Assembly (NCBI RefSeq): GCF_024809975.1
Contig: NZ_JANUDY010000012.1
Location: 1-64,000, forward strand
From: Comamonas sp. BIGb0152
Lineage (GTDB): Bacteria; Pseudomonadota; Gammaproteobacteria; Burkholderiales; Burkholderiaceae_C
Direction of reading: 5' to 3'
DNA: 64,000 bases
The position numbers and the translations under genes were made by a program. Position 1 is the stretch's first letter. Each line of letters starts with the position of its first letter. Of the stretch, positions 25,824-34,599 are shown piece by piece. The notes under the pieces are model-generated. The model saw only the letters and a program-made list of their open reading frames with translations, had not been told where the DNA came from and made no database searches.

Positions 25824-26753
25824 ATGGCATTTTTTCTTGAAACTTTGTTTGGTGGCCTGATGGTCGGCATGCTCTACGCGCTGATTGCGCTGGGCTTTGT
25901 GCTGATCTTCAAGGCCTCGGGCGTCTTCAACTTCGCCATGGGGGCCATGGTGTTGTTTGCCGCGTTGGCCATGGCGCGCTTTTCGGAATGGATTCCGAAA
26001 TGGCTGGGCATGGAGCCCGGTGTGCTCAGCATTGCGCTGGCGCTGATCGTCGCCATGGTCATCATGGTCGGCGTGGCCTGGGCGATTGAGCGTTTTGCGC
26101 TGCGCTACCTCGTCAACCAGGAGCCCATCGCGCTGCTGATGGCCACCTTGGGCATCGCCTACTTCCTCGATGGCCTGGGCCCGATGATCTTTGGCTCGTC
26201 GGTCTACAGCATCAATGTGGGCATGCCCAAGGACCCCATGTTCGTTCTGGAAAACATGTTCCAGGGCGGTGTGCTGATCAGCCAGGAAGACCTGTATGCC
26301 GCCGGCATTGCCGCCGTGCTGGTGCTGGTGCTGAGCGTCTTCTTCCAAAAGACCAAGACTGGCCGGGCGCTGCGCGCAGTGGCCGACGACCACCAGGCGG
26401 CCCAGTCCATCGGTATTCCGCTGTCCCGCATCTGGGTCATCGTCTGGTCCGTCGCTGGCAGCGTGGCCCTGGTCGTGGGCATCATCTGGGGCTCCAAGCT
26501 GGGCGTGCAGTATTCGCTGTCGCTGGTGGCCCTCAAGGCTTTGCCGGTGGTGATTCTGGGTGGCCTCACCTCCGTGCCCGGCGCCATCGTCGGCGGTCTG
26601 ATCATCGGCGTGGGCGAGAAGCTCTCCGAGGTCTACCTGGGCCCTTATGTGGGCGGCGGCATCGAGACCTGGTTCGCCTACGGCCTGGCGCTGTGCTTCC
26701 TGCTGTTCCGTCCCCAAGGTCTCTTTGGAGACAAAATTATTGACCGCGTGTAA
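25824..26753 (+). CDS. livH: ABC transporter permease, LivH type
   Basis: The 309-residue inner-membrane permease has about eight helices and the typical LivH opening (LFGGLMVGMLYALIALGFVLIFKASGVFNFAMGAMV) and EAA-like loop AVADDHQAAQSIGI. It pairs with LivM and the LivG/LivF ATPases to import an organic acid or amino-acid-like solute. It lies 22 bp after livG. Confidence 0.9.
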   Translation: MAFFLETLFGGLMVGMLYALIALGFVLIFKASGVFNFAMGAMVLFAALAMARFSEWIPKWLGMEPGVLSIALALIVAMVIMVGVAWAIERFALRYLVNQEPIALLMATLGIAYFLDGLGPMIFGSSVYSINVGMPKDPMFVLENMFQGGVLISQEDLYAAGIAAVLVLVLSVFFQKTKTGRALRAVADDHQAAQSIGIPLSRIWVIVWSVAGSVALVVGIIWGSKLGVQYSLSLVALKALPVVILGGLTSVPGAIVGGLIIGVGEKLSEVYLGPYVGGGIETWFAYGLALCFLLFRPQGLFGDKIIDRV

Positions 26754-26768
26754 TTGGAGAACTGACCT

Positions 26769-27833
26769 ATGTTTTATCGTGAAAATGGCCAGTTCAAGAC
26801 CAGCTACGCGGCCGACCAGCAGATCTTCCCGGTGCTGCAGGACAAGTGGGCCATGCTCGGCCTCTTGCTGGTGGCCTTTGTGCTGGTGCCCTTCATGTTC
26901 AGCGACTACACCTTCAAGGCGGTGCTGATCCCCTTTCTGATCATGTCGCTGGGCGCCATCGGGCTCAACATTCTGGTCGGTTATTGCGGCCAGATCTCGC
27001 TGGGCACCGGCGCCTTTATGGCTGCAGGCGCCTACGCGGCCTACAACTTCCATGTGCGCTTTGAAGGCATGCCGCTGATCCTGTCGCTGATCGGTGGCGG
27101 CTTGGTGTCCATGCTAGTGGGTGTGCTGTTTGGCCTGCCCAGCCTGCGCATTCGCGGCCTGTACCTGGCGGTGGCCACCTTGGCGGCCCAGTTCTTCATG
27201 GACTGGCTCACCAGCCGGGCGGCCTGGGTCAGCAACTACTCCTCGTCGGGCTCGGTAAGCGCGGGCAAGCTGTCGGTGTTTGGCATGTCCATCGAGACGC
27301 CCGTGCAGAAGTACCTGTTCTGCCTGGCCATCCTCTGCGTGCTGGGCCTCATGGCCAAGAACCTGGTGCGCAGCGCCGTGGGCCGCGAATGGATGGCCAT
27401 GCGCGACATGGATGTGGCTGCCAGCGTGATCGGCATCCGCCCCATGTACGCCAAGCTCTCGGCCTTTGCAGTCAGCAGCTTTATCGTCGGCATTGCCGGC
27501 GCGCTCTGGGGCTTTGTCCACCTGGGCGCCTGGGAGCCCGCAGCCTTCAGCCTGGACCGGTCCTTCCAGCTGCTGTTCATGATCATCATTGGCGGCCTGG
27601 GCTCCATCGTCGGCAGCATCTTTGGCGCCGCCTTCTTTGTGCTGCTGCCCATCTTTTTGACCCAGGTGCCGCACTGGCTGGGCCTGCCGATCTCGACGGC
27701 GACTGCCACCTACCTGGAGCACATGGTGTTTGGCGCGCTGATCGTGTTTTTCCTGATTGTCGAGCCCCATGGATTGGCCAAGCTCTGGGCCACGGCCCGC
27801 CAGAAGCTGCGTCTGTGGCCGTTCCCGCATTGA
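26769..27833 (+). CDS. livM: ABC transporter permease, LivM type
   Basis: The 354-residue inner-membrane permease has a LivM-type pattern (LNILVGYCGQISLGTGAFMAAGAYAAY, RIRGLYLAVATLAAQF, EAA-like WMAMRDMDVAASVIGI). An N-terminal extension of about 30 residues (MFYRENGQFKTSYAADQQIFPV) is seen in the versions clustered with AMP-ligases. It lies 15 bp after livH. Confidence 0.9.
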   Translation: MFYRENGQFKTSYAADQQIFPVLQDKWAMLGLLLVAFVLVPFMFSDYTFKAVLIPFLIMSLGAIGLNILVGYCGQISLGTGAFMAAGAYAAYNFHVRFEGMPLILSLIGGGLVSMLVGVLFGLPSLRIRGLYLAVATLAAQFFMDWLTSRAAWVSNYSSSGSVSAGKLSVFGMSIETPVQKYLFCLAILCVLGLMAKNLVRSAVGREWMAMRDMDVAASVIGIRPMYAKLSAFAVSSFIVGIAGALWGFVHLGAWEPAAFSLDRSFQLLFMIIIGGLGSIVGSIFGAAFFVLLPIFLTQVPHWLGLPISTATATYLEHMVFGALIVFFLIVEPHGLAKLWATARQKLRLWPFPH

Positions 27834-27911
27834 GTGTTTTTTCGAAGAGAGCAACGCAGAGTGTTCGCAAAGTGGGGGTCATCAGCCCCAACAACCTAAG
27901 GAGATAAAACC

Positions 27912-29225
27912 ATGTCTTTCAAGAAAGCTGTGATCGCCGCTGCTACGGCAGCCCTGGGTCTGGGGGCCATGATGGCTGCCCCAGTCGCACAAGCCCAGGA
28001 GCAGTTTGTTCCGCTGCTGGTCTACCGCACGGGCCAGTTTGCACCGCTGGGCATCCCATGGGGTGACGGCAAGCAGGACTACCTCAAGCTCGTCAATGCC
28101 AAGGGCGGCATCAACGGCGTGAAGATCAAGTTCGAAGAGTGCGAAACCGCGTACGACACCGCCAAGGGCGTGGAATGCTATGAGCGCCTCAAGGGCCGCG
28201 ACGGCGGTGCTTCCGGTTTTGACACGCAATCGACCGGCATCACCTTTGCCGTGACCGACAAGGCCGCTGGCGACAAGATGCCCGTCATCACCCCCGGCTA
28301 TGGTCTGTCGCAATCGGCCGACGGCAAGGTGTTCGAGTGGAACTTCCCGCTGCTGGGCAACTACTGGACGGCTGCTGATTCCATCGTGCAGGACATCCTG
28401 AAGAAGGAAAAGGGCAACCTCAAGGGCAAGAAGATCGCCCTGGTCTACCACGACTCGCCCTACGGCAAAGAGCCTATCGCCCTGCTGCAAAAGCGCGCCG
28501 CCAAGGATGGCTTTGAGCTGATGCTGCTGCCCGTGACCGCCCCTGGCGTGGAGCAAAAATCCACCTGGTTGCAGATTCGCCAGAACCGCCCCGACTACGT
28601 GCTGCTGTGGTCCGCTGGCGTGATGACGCCGACGGCTGTGCGCGAAGCCCAGGCCACCGGCTACCCCCGCGAAAAGATGTACGCCATCTGGTGGGGTGGC
28701 TCGGACCATGACGTCAAGGACATCGGTGCCGGCGCCAAGGGCTACAACACCGTCACCATCCACAACACCGCCGAGCGCGACAAAGTGCATGACGACGTGA
28801 AGGCCACGCTGTACGACAAGGGCCAGGGCACGGCATCCGACGTCAAAGAGCTGGGCCAGCTGGCGCACACCCGCGGCATGATGATCGCGATGCTGCAGGT
28901 CGAAGCCATCCGCACCGCCCAAGAGAAGTACGGCAAGGGCAAGGTCATGACCTCCGAACAAGTCCGCTGGGGCCTGGAGAACATGAACATGACCCAGGAG
29001 CGCTTGAACGAGCTGGGCTTTGGCAAGATGATCCGCCCCTTCAAGACCAGCTGCGAGAACCACCTGGGCGCTGACTGGGCCCGTATCGCCACCTGGGACG
29101 GCAGCAAGTTCAACGTGAGCTCCGACTGGTACCAATCGGACAAGACCTTGATCGACCCGCTGGTCAAGGAATACGCCGAGAAGTACGCCAAGGAAAAGAA
29201 CGTCAAGGTGCGTTCCTGCAGCTAA
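27912..29225 (+). CDS. Periplasmic ABC substrate-binding protein, LivK type
   Basis: The 437-residue protein has a signal peptide (MSFKKAVIAAATAALGLGAMMAAPVAQA) and the two-lobed type 1 periplasmic-binding fold (LVYRTGQFAPLGIPWGDGKQDYLKLVNAKGGINGVKI; IALVYHDSPYGKEP). It is somewhat longer than LivK (about 370). The upstream sequence AAGGAG is a strong ribosome-binding site six bases before the ATG. It should bind the solute delivered to LivHM; an aromatic or alkyl carboxylate is more likely than leucine, given the two flanking CoA ligases. A strong hairpin follows the stop. Confidence 0.88.
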   Translation: MSFKKAVIAAATAALGLGAMMAAPVAQAQEQFVPLLVYRTGQFAPLGIPWGDGKQDYLKLVNAKGGINGVKIKFEECETAYDTAKGVECYERLKGRDGGASGFDTQSTGITFAVTDKAAGDKMPVITPGYGLSQSADGKVFEWNFPLLGNYWTAADSIVQDILKKEKGNLKGKKIALVYHDSPYGKEPIALLQKRAAKDGFELMLLPVTAPGVEQKSTWLQIRQNRPDYVLLWSAGVMTPTAVREAQATGYPREKMYAIWWGGSDHDVKDIGAGAKGYNTVTIHNTAERDKVHDDVKATLYDKGQGTASDVKELGQLAHTRGMMIAMLQVEAIRTAQEKYGKGKVMTSEQVRWGLENMNMTQERLNELGFGKMIRPFKTSCENHLGADWARIATWDGSKFNVSSDWYQSDKTLIDPLVKEYAEKYAKEKNVKVRSCS

Positions 29226-29234
29226 GACCTGCAC

Positions 29235-29261
29235 GGTTCCGGGCCCCGGCGGCCCGGAACC
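29235..29261 (+). terminator. Strong hairpin after the binding-protein gene
   Basis: Perfect 11-bp stem GGTTCCGGGCC (29235-29245) with GGCCCGGAACC (29251-29261), loop CCGGC, then TTTCG. The T run is short, so it probably stabilises the upstream mRNA and partly attenuates read-through into the LivF gene rather than fully terminating. Confidence 0.6.
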
Positions 29262-29354
29262 TTTCGTGGCAGCCCCCTGGCGCCCTCGCTTTGCGAAAGC
29301 GCCTGTTCCCCGGGGCGGCCCGCCCTCTATTTTGTTGAGAGACCAGGTGACGGC

Positions 29355-30194
29355 ATGACCGATTCCCCGCAAACAGCTTCCACCCCACCCGCAGCGGCCC
29401 CGCTTTTGGTCGTCAACGGCATCGAGGTGATCTACAACCATGTGATCCTGGTGCTCAAAGGCGTCTCGCTGTCGGTGCCGCGTGAATCGATTGTGGCCAT
29501 CCTGGGCGGCAATGGCGCCGGCAAGACGACCACCTTGCGCGCCATCTCCAACCTGCTCAAGGGCGAGCGCGGCGAAGTCACCAAGGGCAGCATCGAGCTC
29601 GAAGGCGAGCGCATCGAGGCGCTGAGCCCCTCCGACCTGGTCAAGCGCGGTGTCGTGCAGGTCATGGAAGGCCGGCACTGCTTCGCCCATTTGACCATCG
29701 AAGAAAACCTGCTGACCGGCAGCTACACCCGCACCGACAAGGGCGAGATCGCTGCCAACCTGGACAAGGTCTACAACTATTTCCCCCGCCTCAAGACCCG
29801 CCGCACCAGCCAGGCGGCCTACACCTCGGGCGGCGAGCAGCAGATGTGCGCCATTGGCCGCGCGCTGATGAGCAACCCGCGCCTGGTGCTGCTCGATGAG
29901 CCCTCGATGGGCCTGGCCCCGCAGATCGTTGAAGAAGTCTTCAACATCGTGCAGGACCTCAACCAGAAGGAAAAGGTCACCTTCGTGCTGGCCGAGCAGA
30001 ACACCAACATGGCGCTGAAGTACGCCGACTACGGCTACATCATGGAGAGCGGCCGCATCATGATGGACGGCGCCGCCAAGGACCTCGCCAACAACGAGGA
30101 CGTCAAGGAGTTCTACCTGGGCATGGGCGGCGGCGAGCGCAAGAGCTTCAAGGACGTCAAGAGCTACAAGCGCAGAAAACGCTGGCTAGCCTGA
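29355..30194 (+). CDS. livF: ABC transporter ATPase, LivF type
   Basis: The 279-residue protein has Walker A GGNGAGKTT, a LivF-type signature (TSGGEQQMCAIGRALM) and Walker B LVLLDEPSMGL. The basic C-terminal tail (FKDVKSYKRRKRWLA) is longer than in E. coli LivF and typical of copies in these ligase-linked operons. It completes the importer and shares the operon with genes from 23047 onward. Confidence 0.9.
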   Translation: MTDSPQTASTPPAAAPLLVVNGIEVIYNHVILVLKGVSLSVPRESIVAILGGNGAGKTTTLRAISNLLKGERGEVTKGSIELEGERIEALSPSDLVKRGVVQVMEGRHCFAHLTIEENLLTGSYTRTDKGEIAANLDKVYNYFPRLKTRRTSQAAYTSGGEQQMCAIGRALMSNPRLVLLDEPSMGLAPQIVEEVFNIVQDLNQKEKVTFVLAEQNTNMALKYADYGYIMESGRIMMDGAAKDLANNEDVKEFYLGMGGGERKSFKDVKSYKRRKRWLA

Positions 30195-30304
30195 GCCCCA
30201 TCCACTGACGATTCAATCACCGCGCCGGCTGGTGCCCACCAAGCCCGGCGTCTGCGGCAGATTCCGCCCCCAAAAATACCGATCACCCGTCCCGGAGAAA
30301 CCGC

Positions 30305-31564
30305 ATGAGCCAGCATTACGACGATCTGGAGACCCGCGCCCCAGCGGCCCGCGAAGCCGATCTGATGGCCCGCCTGCCCGCCCAGATTCGGCACGCCCAG
30401 CAACACGCCCCCGCCTTTGCCAGCATCCTGCAAGGGGTGGATGCCGCCAGCATCAGCAGCCGCGCCGCGCTGGCGCAGCTGCCCGTGACCCGCAAGCATG
30501 AGCTGCTGGAGCGCCAAAAGGCCGAGCGCGCCCAGCACCCGGGCCGCGCCATTTTTGGCGGCTTCAACACCGCGCCGTTTGGCCGCGCCATGCCGCGCAT
30601 GTTTGCCAGCCCCGGCCCCATCTATGAGCCCGAAGGCCAGCGCAGCGACTACTGGCGCATGGCCCGCGCCATCTATGCGGCCGGCTTCCGTGCGGGCGAG
30701 CTGGTGCACAACAGCTTTAGCTACCACTTTGTGCCCGCCGGCTCGATGATGGAATCGGGCGCCCAGGCGCTGGGCGCCACCGTGTTCCCCGCCGGCACCG
30801 GCCAGACCGAGCAGCAAGTGCAGGCCATGGCCGACCTGCACCCGCACGGCTACATCGGCACGCCCAGCTTTTTGAAGATCATCCTGGAGAAGGCCGAGGC
30901 CCAGGGCCAGCGCATTGCCTCGCTGACCAAGGCGCTCGTCTCGGGCGAGGCCTGCCCGCCTTCGCTGCGCGACTGGTTCAGCGCCCGGGGCGTTGCCGCC
31001 TACCAGTGCTATGCCACCGCCGACCTGGGCCTGATCGCCTACGAAACCGAGGCCCGCGAAGGCCTGGTGCTCGATGAGAACGTGATTGTCGAGATCGTGC
31101 GCCCCGGCACCGGCGACCCGGTGGCTGAAGGCGAGGTCGGCGAGCTGGTCGTCACCACCCTCAACACCGACTACCCGCTGATCCGCTTTGGCACCGGCGA
31201 CCTGTCGGCCGTGCTGCCCGGCCACTGCCCCAGCGGCCGCACCAACACCCGCATCAAAGGCTGGATGGGCCGCGCCGACCAAACCACCAAGGTGCGCGGC
31301 ATGTTTGTGCACCCCGGCCAGATCGCCGAAGTCGTCAAACGCTTCCCGCAGGTGCAAAAGGCACGCCTGGTCGTCAGCGGCGCCATGGCCCAGGACCAGA
31401 TGAGCCTGCAGGTGGAAACCACCGAGCTGGGCGCCGGCCTGGCCGAGCAGATCGCCGACGCCGTGCGCGAAGTCACCAAGCTGCGCGCCGACATCGCGCT
31501 GCTGCGACCGGGCGAGCTGCCCAATGATGGCAAGGTGATTGAGGATGCGCGGAGTTACGACTAG
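30305..31564 (+). CDS. PaaK-family phenylacetate-CoA ligase-like enzyme
   Basis: The 419-residue AMP-forming ligase has the PaaK-like layout: an N-terminal helical region, a GTP-rich replacement for the P-loop, LVSGEACPPSLRD, YQCYATADLGLIAYE, and the C-terminal hinge MGRADQTTKVRGMFVHPGQI and LRADIALL. It is similar in length to phenylacetate-CoA ligases (about 430). It would form an aryl- or acyl-CoA. With the acyl-CoA ligase at the head of the operon and the ABC importer in between, it indicates uptake and CoA activation of a carboxylic acid. The PaaK label is by resemblance; substrate is unknown. Confidence 0.8.
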   Translation: MSQHYDDLETRAPAAREADLMARLPAQIRHAQQHAPAFASILQGVDAASISSRAALAQLPVTRKHELLERQKAERAQHPGRAIFGGFNTAPFGRAMPRMFASPGPIYEPEGQRSDYWRMARAIYAAGFRAGELVHNSFSYHFVPAGSMMESGAQALGATVFPAGTGQTEQQVQAMADLHPHGYIGTPSFLKIILEKAEAQGQRIASLTKALVSGEACPPSLRDWFSARGVAAYQCYATADLGLIAYETEAREGLVLDENVIVEIVRPGTGDPVAEGEVGELVVTTLNTDYPLIRFGTGDLSAVLPGHCPSGRTNTRIKGWMGRADQTTKVRGMFVHPGQIAEVVKRFPQVQKARLVVSGAMAQDQMSLQVETTELGAGLAEQIADAVREVTKLRADIALLRPGELPNDGKVIEDARSYD

Positions 31565-31569
31565 AAGGT

Positions 31570-31600
31570 GACAGGCGCTGGACAGGGTTCAGCGCCTGTC
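31570..31600. terminator. Hairpin between convergent ligase and fic genes
   Basis: Perfect 11-bp stem GACAGGCGCTG (31570-31580) with CAGCGCCTGTC (31590-31600) lies just after the ligase stop and before the end of the fic gene. No T run follows on either strand, so termination strength is uncertain. Confidence 0.5.
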
Positions 31601-31624
31601 GCATCTCCTGGCTCGCGCAAGGCG

Positions 31625-32743
31625 CTACACAGGGCTGAGCACATAGCTTGTGCTTCGTCCTCCAGCCGCTTCTTTGCCCAATACGCCGAGCGCCAGCAAC
31701 TCGTTGATATCGCGCAGCGCTGTATCGCTGGAGCACTTGGCAATAGCCGCCCATTTCCCGGTCGTGAGTTTTCCTTCAAAGCCATTGAGCAAGCGGTTCA
31801 GCACTTTGATATGGCGCTCATTCATCGGTGTCATGGCCCAGTGGCGCCAGAATCGTGCCTTGTACAGCACGGCCTCCAAGCCCTCGTTCGCTTGCAGGAC
31901 CGACTGGTGCAAGGTTTGCAGAAACCACAGCAGCCATGGCGTCACATCCAAGCCGCCCTTTTGCGTACGCTCCAAAACCTCGTAATAGGCCTTGCGCTCC
32001 CGCTGTATCTGGGCAGACAGGCTGTAAAAGCGCTGCGCACTGCCATCCGCTCGCGCCAACAGCAGGTCACCTATGGCCCGCGCCATACGGCCATTGCCGT
32101 CGTCAAAAGGGTGTACGGTCACAAACCACAGATGGCCCAAACCTGATTTGAGCAATGCCGGGAGCGTGGAGGGCGCCGGGTCATTGATCCAGGCCAGCAG
32201 CTTGGCCATCTCTGCAGGCACTTGGGGCGCCGGAGGCGCTTCGTAATGCACTTTCTGGCGGCCGATCGGGCCTGATACCACCTGCATGGGGCCCGCTGCG
32301 TCATCCCGCCACGTGCCCACCGCTATCTTGCTCATGCCCGAGTAGCCGGTCGGGAACAACGCAGCATGCCAGCCATAGACACGCTGCTCCGTGACCGCTT
32401 GCTGGTGGTTTGCCGTCGCATCGAGCACCATCTCGACCACACCTTCCACATGGCGGTCTACCGGTGCCAGCGCCCCAATGTCCAGCCCTAACCGCCGGGC
32501 GATGGACGAGCGCACGGAGGCCACATTGAGGGACTCGCCTTCGATCTCGGAGGTCTTGAGCACATCCTGCGTCAGCGCAGCCAGACTCGCCTGGTCCCGC
32601 AGGCCCATGCCGACATCCGCCAAGCGGCCCAGCAGCATGCCTTGCGCCTGACTGACCTGCGCCAGGGGAGCAGCCAGGGCATGGCTATCGAACTGCCACT
32701 GAGGCCAGTGCGGGGATTGCCAGATATATTCACCGCTAAACAT
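31625..32743 (-). CDS. Fic-domain AMP-transferase with DUF4172 N-domain
   Basis: The 372-residue protein opens with a DUF4172-type region (YIWQSPHWPQWQFD). Next comes an inhibitory helix motif TSEIEG (residues 64-69), then the Fic core with active-site motif HPFDDGNGR (211-219), and finally a C-terminal winged helix (KWAAIAKCSSDTALRDINELLALGVLGKE). Fic enzymes transfer AMP (or another nucleotide moiety) from a nucleotide to a target hydroxyl; the N-terminal motif makes it a class II, self-inhibited Fic. The target is unknown. The terminal helix-turn-helix suggests it also binds DNA, and a palindrome lies just upstream of its start. It is not paired with an antitoxin gene. Confidence 0.88.
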   Translation of the reverse strand: MFSGEYIWQSPHWPQWQFDSHALAAPLAQVSQAQGMLLGRLADVGMGLRDQASLAALTQDVLKTSEIEGESLNVASVRSSIARRLGLDIGALAPVDRHVEGVVEMVLDATANHQQAVTEQRVYGWHAALFPTGYSGMSKIAVGTWRDDAAGPMQVVSGPIGRQKVHYEAPPAPQVPAEMAKLLAWINDPAPSTLPALLKSGLGHLWFVTVHPFDDGNGRMARAIGDLLLARADGSAQRFYSLSAQIQRERKAYYEVLERTQKGGLDVTPWLLWFLQTLHQSVLQANEGLEAVLYKARFWRHWAMTPMNERHIKVLNRLLNGFEGKLTTGKWAAIAKCSSDTALRDINELLALGVLGKEAAGGRSTSYVLSPV

Positions 32744-32752
32744 GCGGTGAAT

Positions 32753-32781
32753 AATAGACTTAAACGCCGCAAATGTCTATT
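32753..32781. promoter_or_regulatory. Palindrome upstream of the fic gene, possible operator
   Basis: AATAGAC (32753-32759) and GTCTATT (32775-32781) are perfect 7-bp inverted arms separated by 15 bp. They lie 10-38 bp before the fic start codon, in the leader or core promoter. The Fic protein has its own winged-helix domain, so autoregulation is plausible. Confidence 0.45.
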
Positions 32782-32835
32782 GCGCTCCCAAAACTGACAC
32801 GGCGTTTGTACAAATGCATCCCTGACCCGAGCCCC

Positions 32836-33204
32836 TCAGTGGCTAATCATCCAAGGCCGATTCCCCACCTGGCTTTTGAGCGCCGGCTGCGCCCCAGCCG
32901 CTGCCGCGCCAGTTTTGGCGCCCCCACTGCAGCAGCCACAACCACTCGGATGCCGCAGCCGCCCATAGTTGCCCGCAGCAGGGTCGTTGTCGCGGGACAT
33001 ACGCGGCGCATGGCGGGCGCGTTCGTTGACCTCGGCGGCGCGGCGCTGCTGGGGCGATGTGCAGGCCAGGCGCGGGGCCTGGGTGATGATGCGCTCGGCA
33101 TCAGCGCCGCAGCGGGGGCAGGCGCAGGCCAGGTTGCGGTCGGCCAGGCGGCGCAGCGCGTCGAACTCGCCGCAGTGCTGGCAGGCGTAGTCATAGGTGG
33201 GCAT
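32836..33204 (-). CDS. fmdB: FmdB-family zinc-ribbon regulatory protein
   Basis: The 122-residue protein starts MPTYDYACQHCGEFD, the classic FmdB zinc ribbon with CxxC (Cys8, Cys11) and a second CPRC pair (about 29-32), then ITQAPRLAC. The C-terminal half is low-complexity with GCGCCSGG. It lies 98 bp downstream of fmdA in the same direction, matching the formamidase locus of Methylophilus methylotrophus, where fmdB was proposed to be regulatory. Its biochemical role is not established. Confidence 0.85.
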   Translation of the reverse strand: MPTYDYACQHCGEFDALRRLADRNLACACPRCGADAERIITQAPRLACTSPQQRRAAEVNERARHAPRMSRDNDPAAGNYGRLRHPSGCGCCSGGAKTGAAAAGAQPALKSQVGNRPWMISH

Positions 33205-33251
33205 GGGGGCTCCGGCACTAAAAGGTGAAAGCGGGCAGGCACTGCGGCCCG

Positions 33252-33299
33252 CTCAGGGCTCCTCTGCAGAACCCTTGATATCTGCAGAGGATCGCTAGG
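33252..33299. repeat. Relic of the MITE-like element acting as hairpin after fmdA
   Basis: TCCTCTGCAGA (33260-33270) and TCTGCAGAGGA (33281-33291) are perfect inverted arms with a 10-bp loop. The sequence reads as the left and right ends of the 80-246 element joined with the middle deleted: CTCAGGGCTCCTCTGCAGAACCC resembles one end and TGCAGAGGATCGCTAGG the other. It lies right after the fmdA stop and could form a 3-prime hairpin of that transcript. Confidence 0.5.
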
Positions 33300-33301
33300 A
33301 C

Positions 33302-34525
33302 TTACTTGTCGTACGAGATCGGCATATCGATGCTGCCATCCAGGTACTTGACCGGGCCGGCGGCATTGGGGTTGATGTCGAACTCAAAGATCTGCGTGGG
33401 CAGCCACAAGGTGGCGCAGGCGTTGGGGACATCCACCACGCCGCTGATATGGCCCTGCACCGGGGCGGTGCCCAGGATGGAATAGGCCTGTGCGCCGGAG
33501 TAGCCAAACTTCTTCAGGTACTCGATGGCGTTGAGGCAGGCCTGTTTGTAGGCCACGTTCACATCCAGGTAGTACTGCTTGCCTGATTCGTCAACGCTGA
33601 TGCCTTCAAAGATCACATAGTCGTTGTAGGTCGGCACGATGGGGCTGGGCTTGAAGATGGGGTTCTTGATGCCGTACTTGGCCATGCCGCCCTTGATGAT
33701 CGAGACCTTCATGTGTACCCAGCCGGCCATCTCGATGGCGCCGCAGAAGGTGATTTCGCCATCGCCCTGGCTGAAGTGCAGATCGCCCACCGACAGGCCC
33801 GCGCCATCGACATAGACCGGGAAGAAGATCTTGGAGCCGCGCGAGAGGTCCTTGATGTCGCAGTTGCCACCATGCTCGCGCGGGGGTACGGTGCGCGCGC
33901 CGGTGGCTGCTGCCTTGTCGCGGGCCTCGCCCTTGAGCTGGCCCATGTGCGCCGTCGCCATAAAGGGCGGGTTGGCCAGGTTGCCGTCCGGGTTGGTGTC
34001 GATCAGCGCCTGCTCGCGGGTGTTCCAGATGTCCAGCATCTTGGGGTCGGGCAAGGTGCCGATCAGGCCCGGGTGGATCAAACCCGCATAGCGCACGCCG
34101 GGGATATGGCGCGAGGTGGTGAACATGCCCTGGAAATCCCAGATCGACTTCTGCGCCGACGGGAAGTGGTCGGTCAAAAAACCGCCGCCGTTTTTCTGCG
34201 AGAAAAACCCGTTAAAGCCCCACTGGCTCTCGTCCTTGGCGCCGATGTCGAGCAGGTCCACGACCAGCAAGTCGCCAGGCTCTGCCCCTTTGACGCCGAC
34301 CGGGCCCGAGAGGTAATGCACCGTGGTCAGGTCCACATCGCGCACATCGTCGGCGCTGTCGTTGTTCTGGATGAAGCCCCCCGTCCAGTCGTAGGTCTCC
34401 AGCACAAAGTCATCGCCAGGGTTCACCCAGCAGGCCATCGGAATATCGGGGTGCCAGCGGTTGTGCACCTTCTCGTTGGAGGGGGCCGGTTGGGACAGGT
34501 CAACCTTGATCAGGGTTTCGGGCAT
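33302..34525 (-). CDS. fmdA: Formamidase
   Basis: The 407-residue enzyme of the FmdA/AmdA family has characteristic blocks (MPETLIKVDLSQP, NRWHPDIPM, GDDFVLETYDWTGG, VHYLSGPVGVKGAEPGDLLVVDLLDIG, HMGQLKGEARDKAAATGARTVPPREHGGNCDIKDL, FPVYVDGAGLSVGDLHFSQGDGEITFCGAIEM). Length matches family members (about 400-410). It hydrolyses formamide, and to some extent other short amides, to the acid and ammonia in the cytosol. AGGAG lies six bases before the ATG at 34525. It follows the Urt-type ATPase gene by 74 bp with a terminator in between, and precedes fmdB. Confidence 0.93.
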   Translation of the reverse strand: MPETLIKVDLSQPAPSNEKVHNRWHPDIPMACWVNPGDDFVLETYDWTGGFIQNNDSADDVRDVDLTTVHYLSGPVGVKGAEPGDLLVVDLLDIGAKDESQWGFNGFFSQKNGGGFLTDHFPSAQKSIWDFQGMFTTSRHIPGVRYAGLIHPGLIGTLPDPKMLDIWNTREQALIDTNPDGNLANPPFMATAHMGQLKGEARDKAAATGARTVPPREHGGNCDIKDLSRGSKIFFPVYVDGAGLSVGDLHFSQGDGEITFCGAIEMAGWVHMKVSIIKGGMAKYGIKNPIFKPSPIVPTYNDYVIFEGISVDESGKQYYLDVNVAYKQACLNAIEYLKKFGYSGAQAYSILGTAPVQGHISGVVDVPNACATLWLPTQIFEFDINPNAAGPVKYLDGSIDMPISYDK

Positions 34526-34556
34526 GTGCAGCTCCTGTATTGCAGTCAATGAAACG

Positions 34557-34595
34557 AAAAAACGCGGGGCCGGCGGCCGTGCTTGCGGCCACCGG
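34557..34595 (-). terminator. Terminator or attenuator between urtE and fmdA
   Basis: On the minus strand CCGGTGGCCG (34586-34595) pairs with CGGCCGCCGG (34570-34579, one G-T pair), followed a few bases later by six T (34557-34562). It lies inside the 74-bp gap just after the urtE stop and would reduce transcription from the importer genes into fmdA. Confidence 0.65.
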
Positions 34596-34599
34596 GGCC

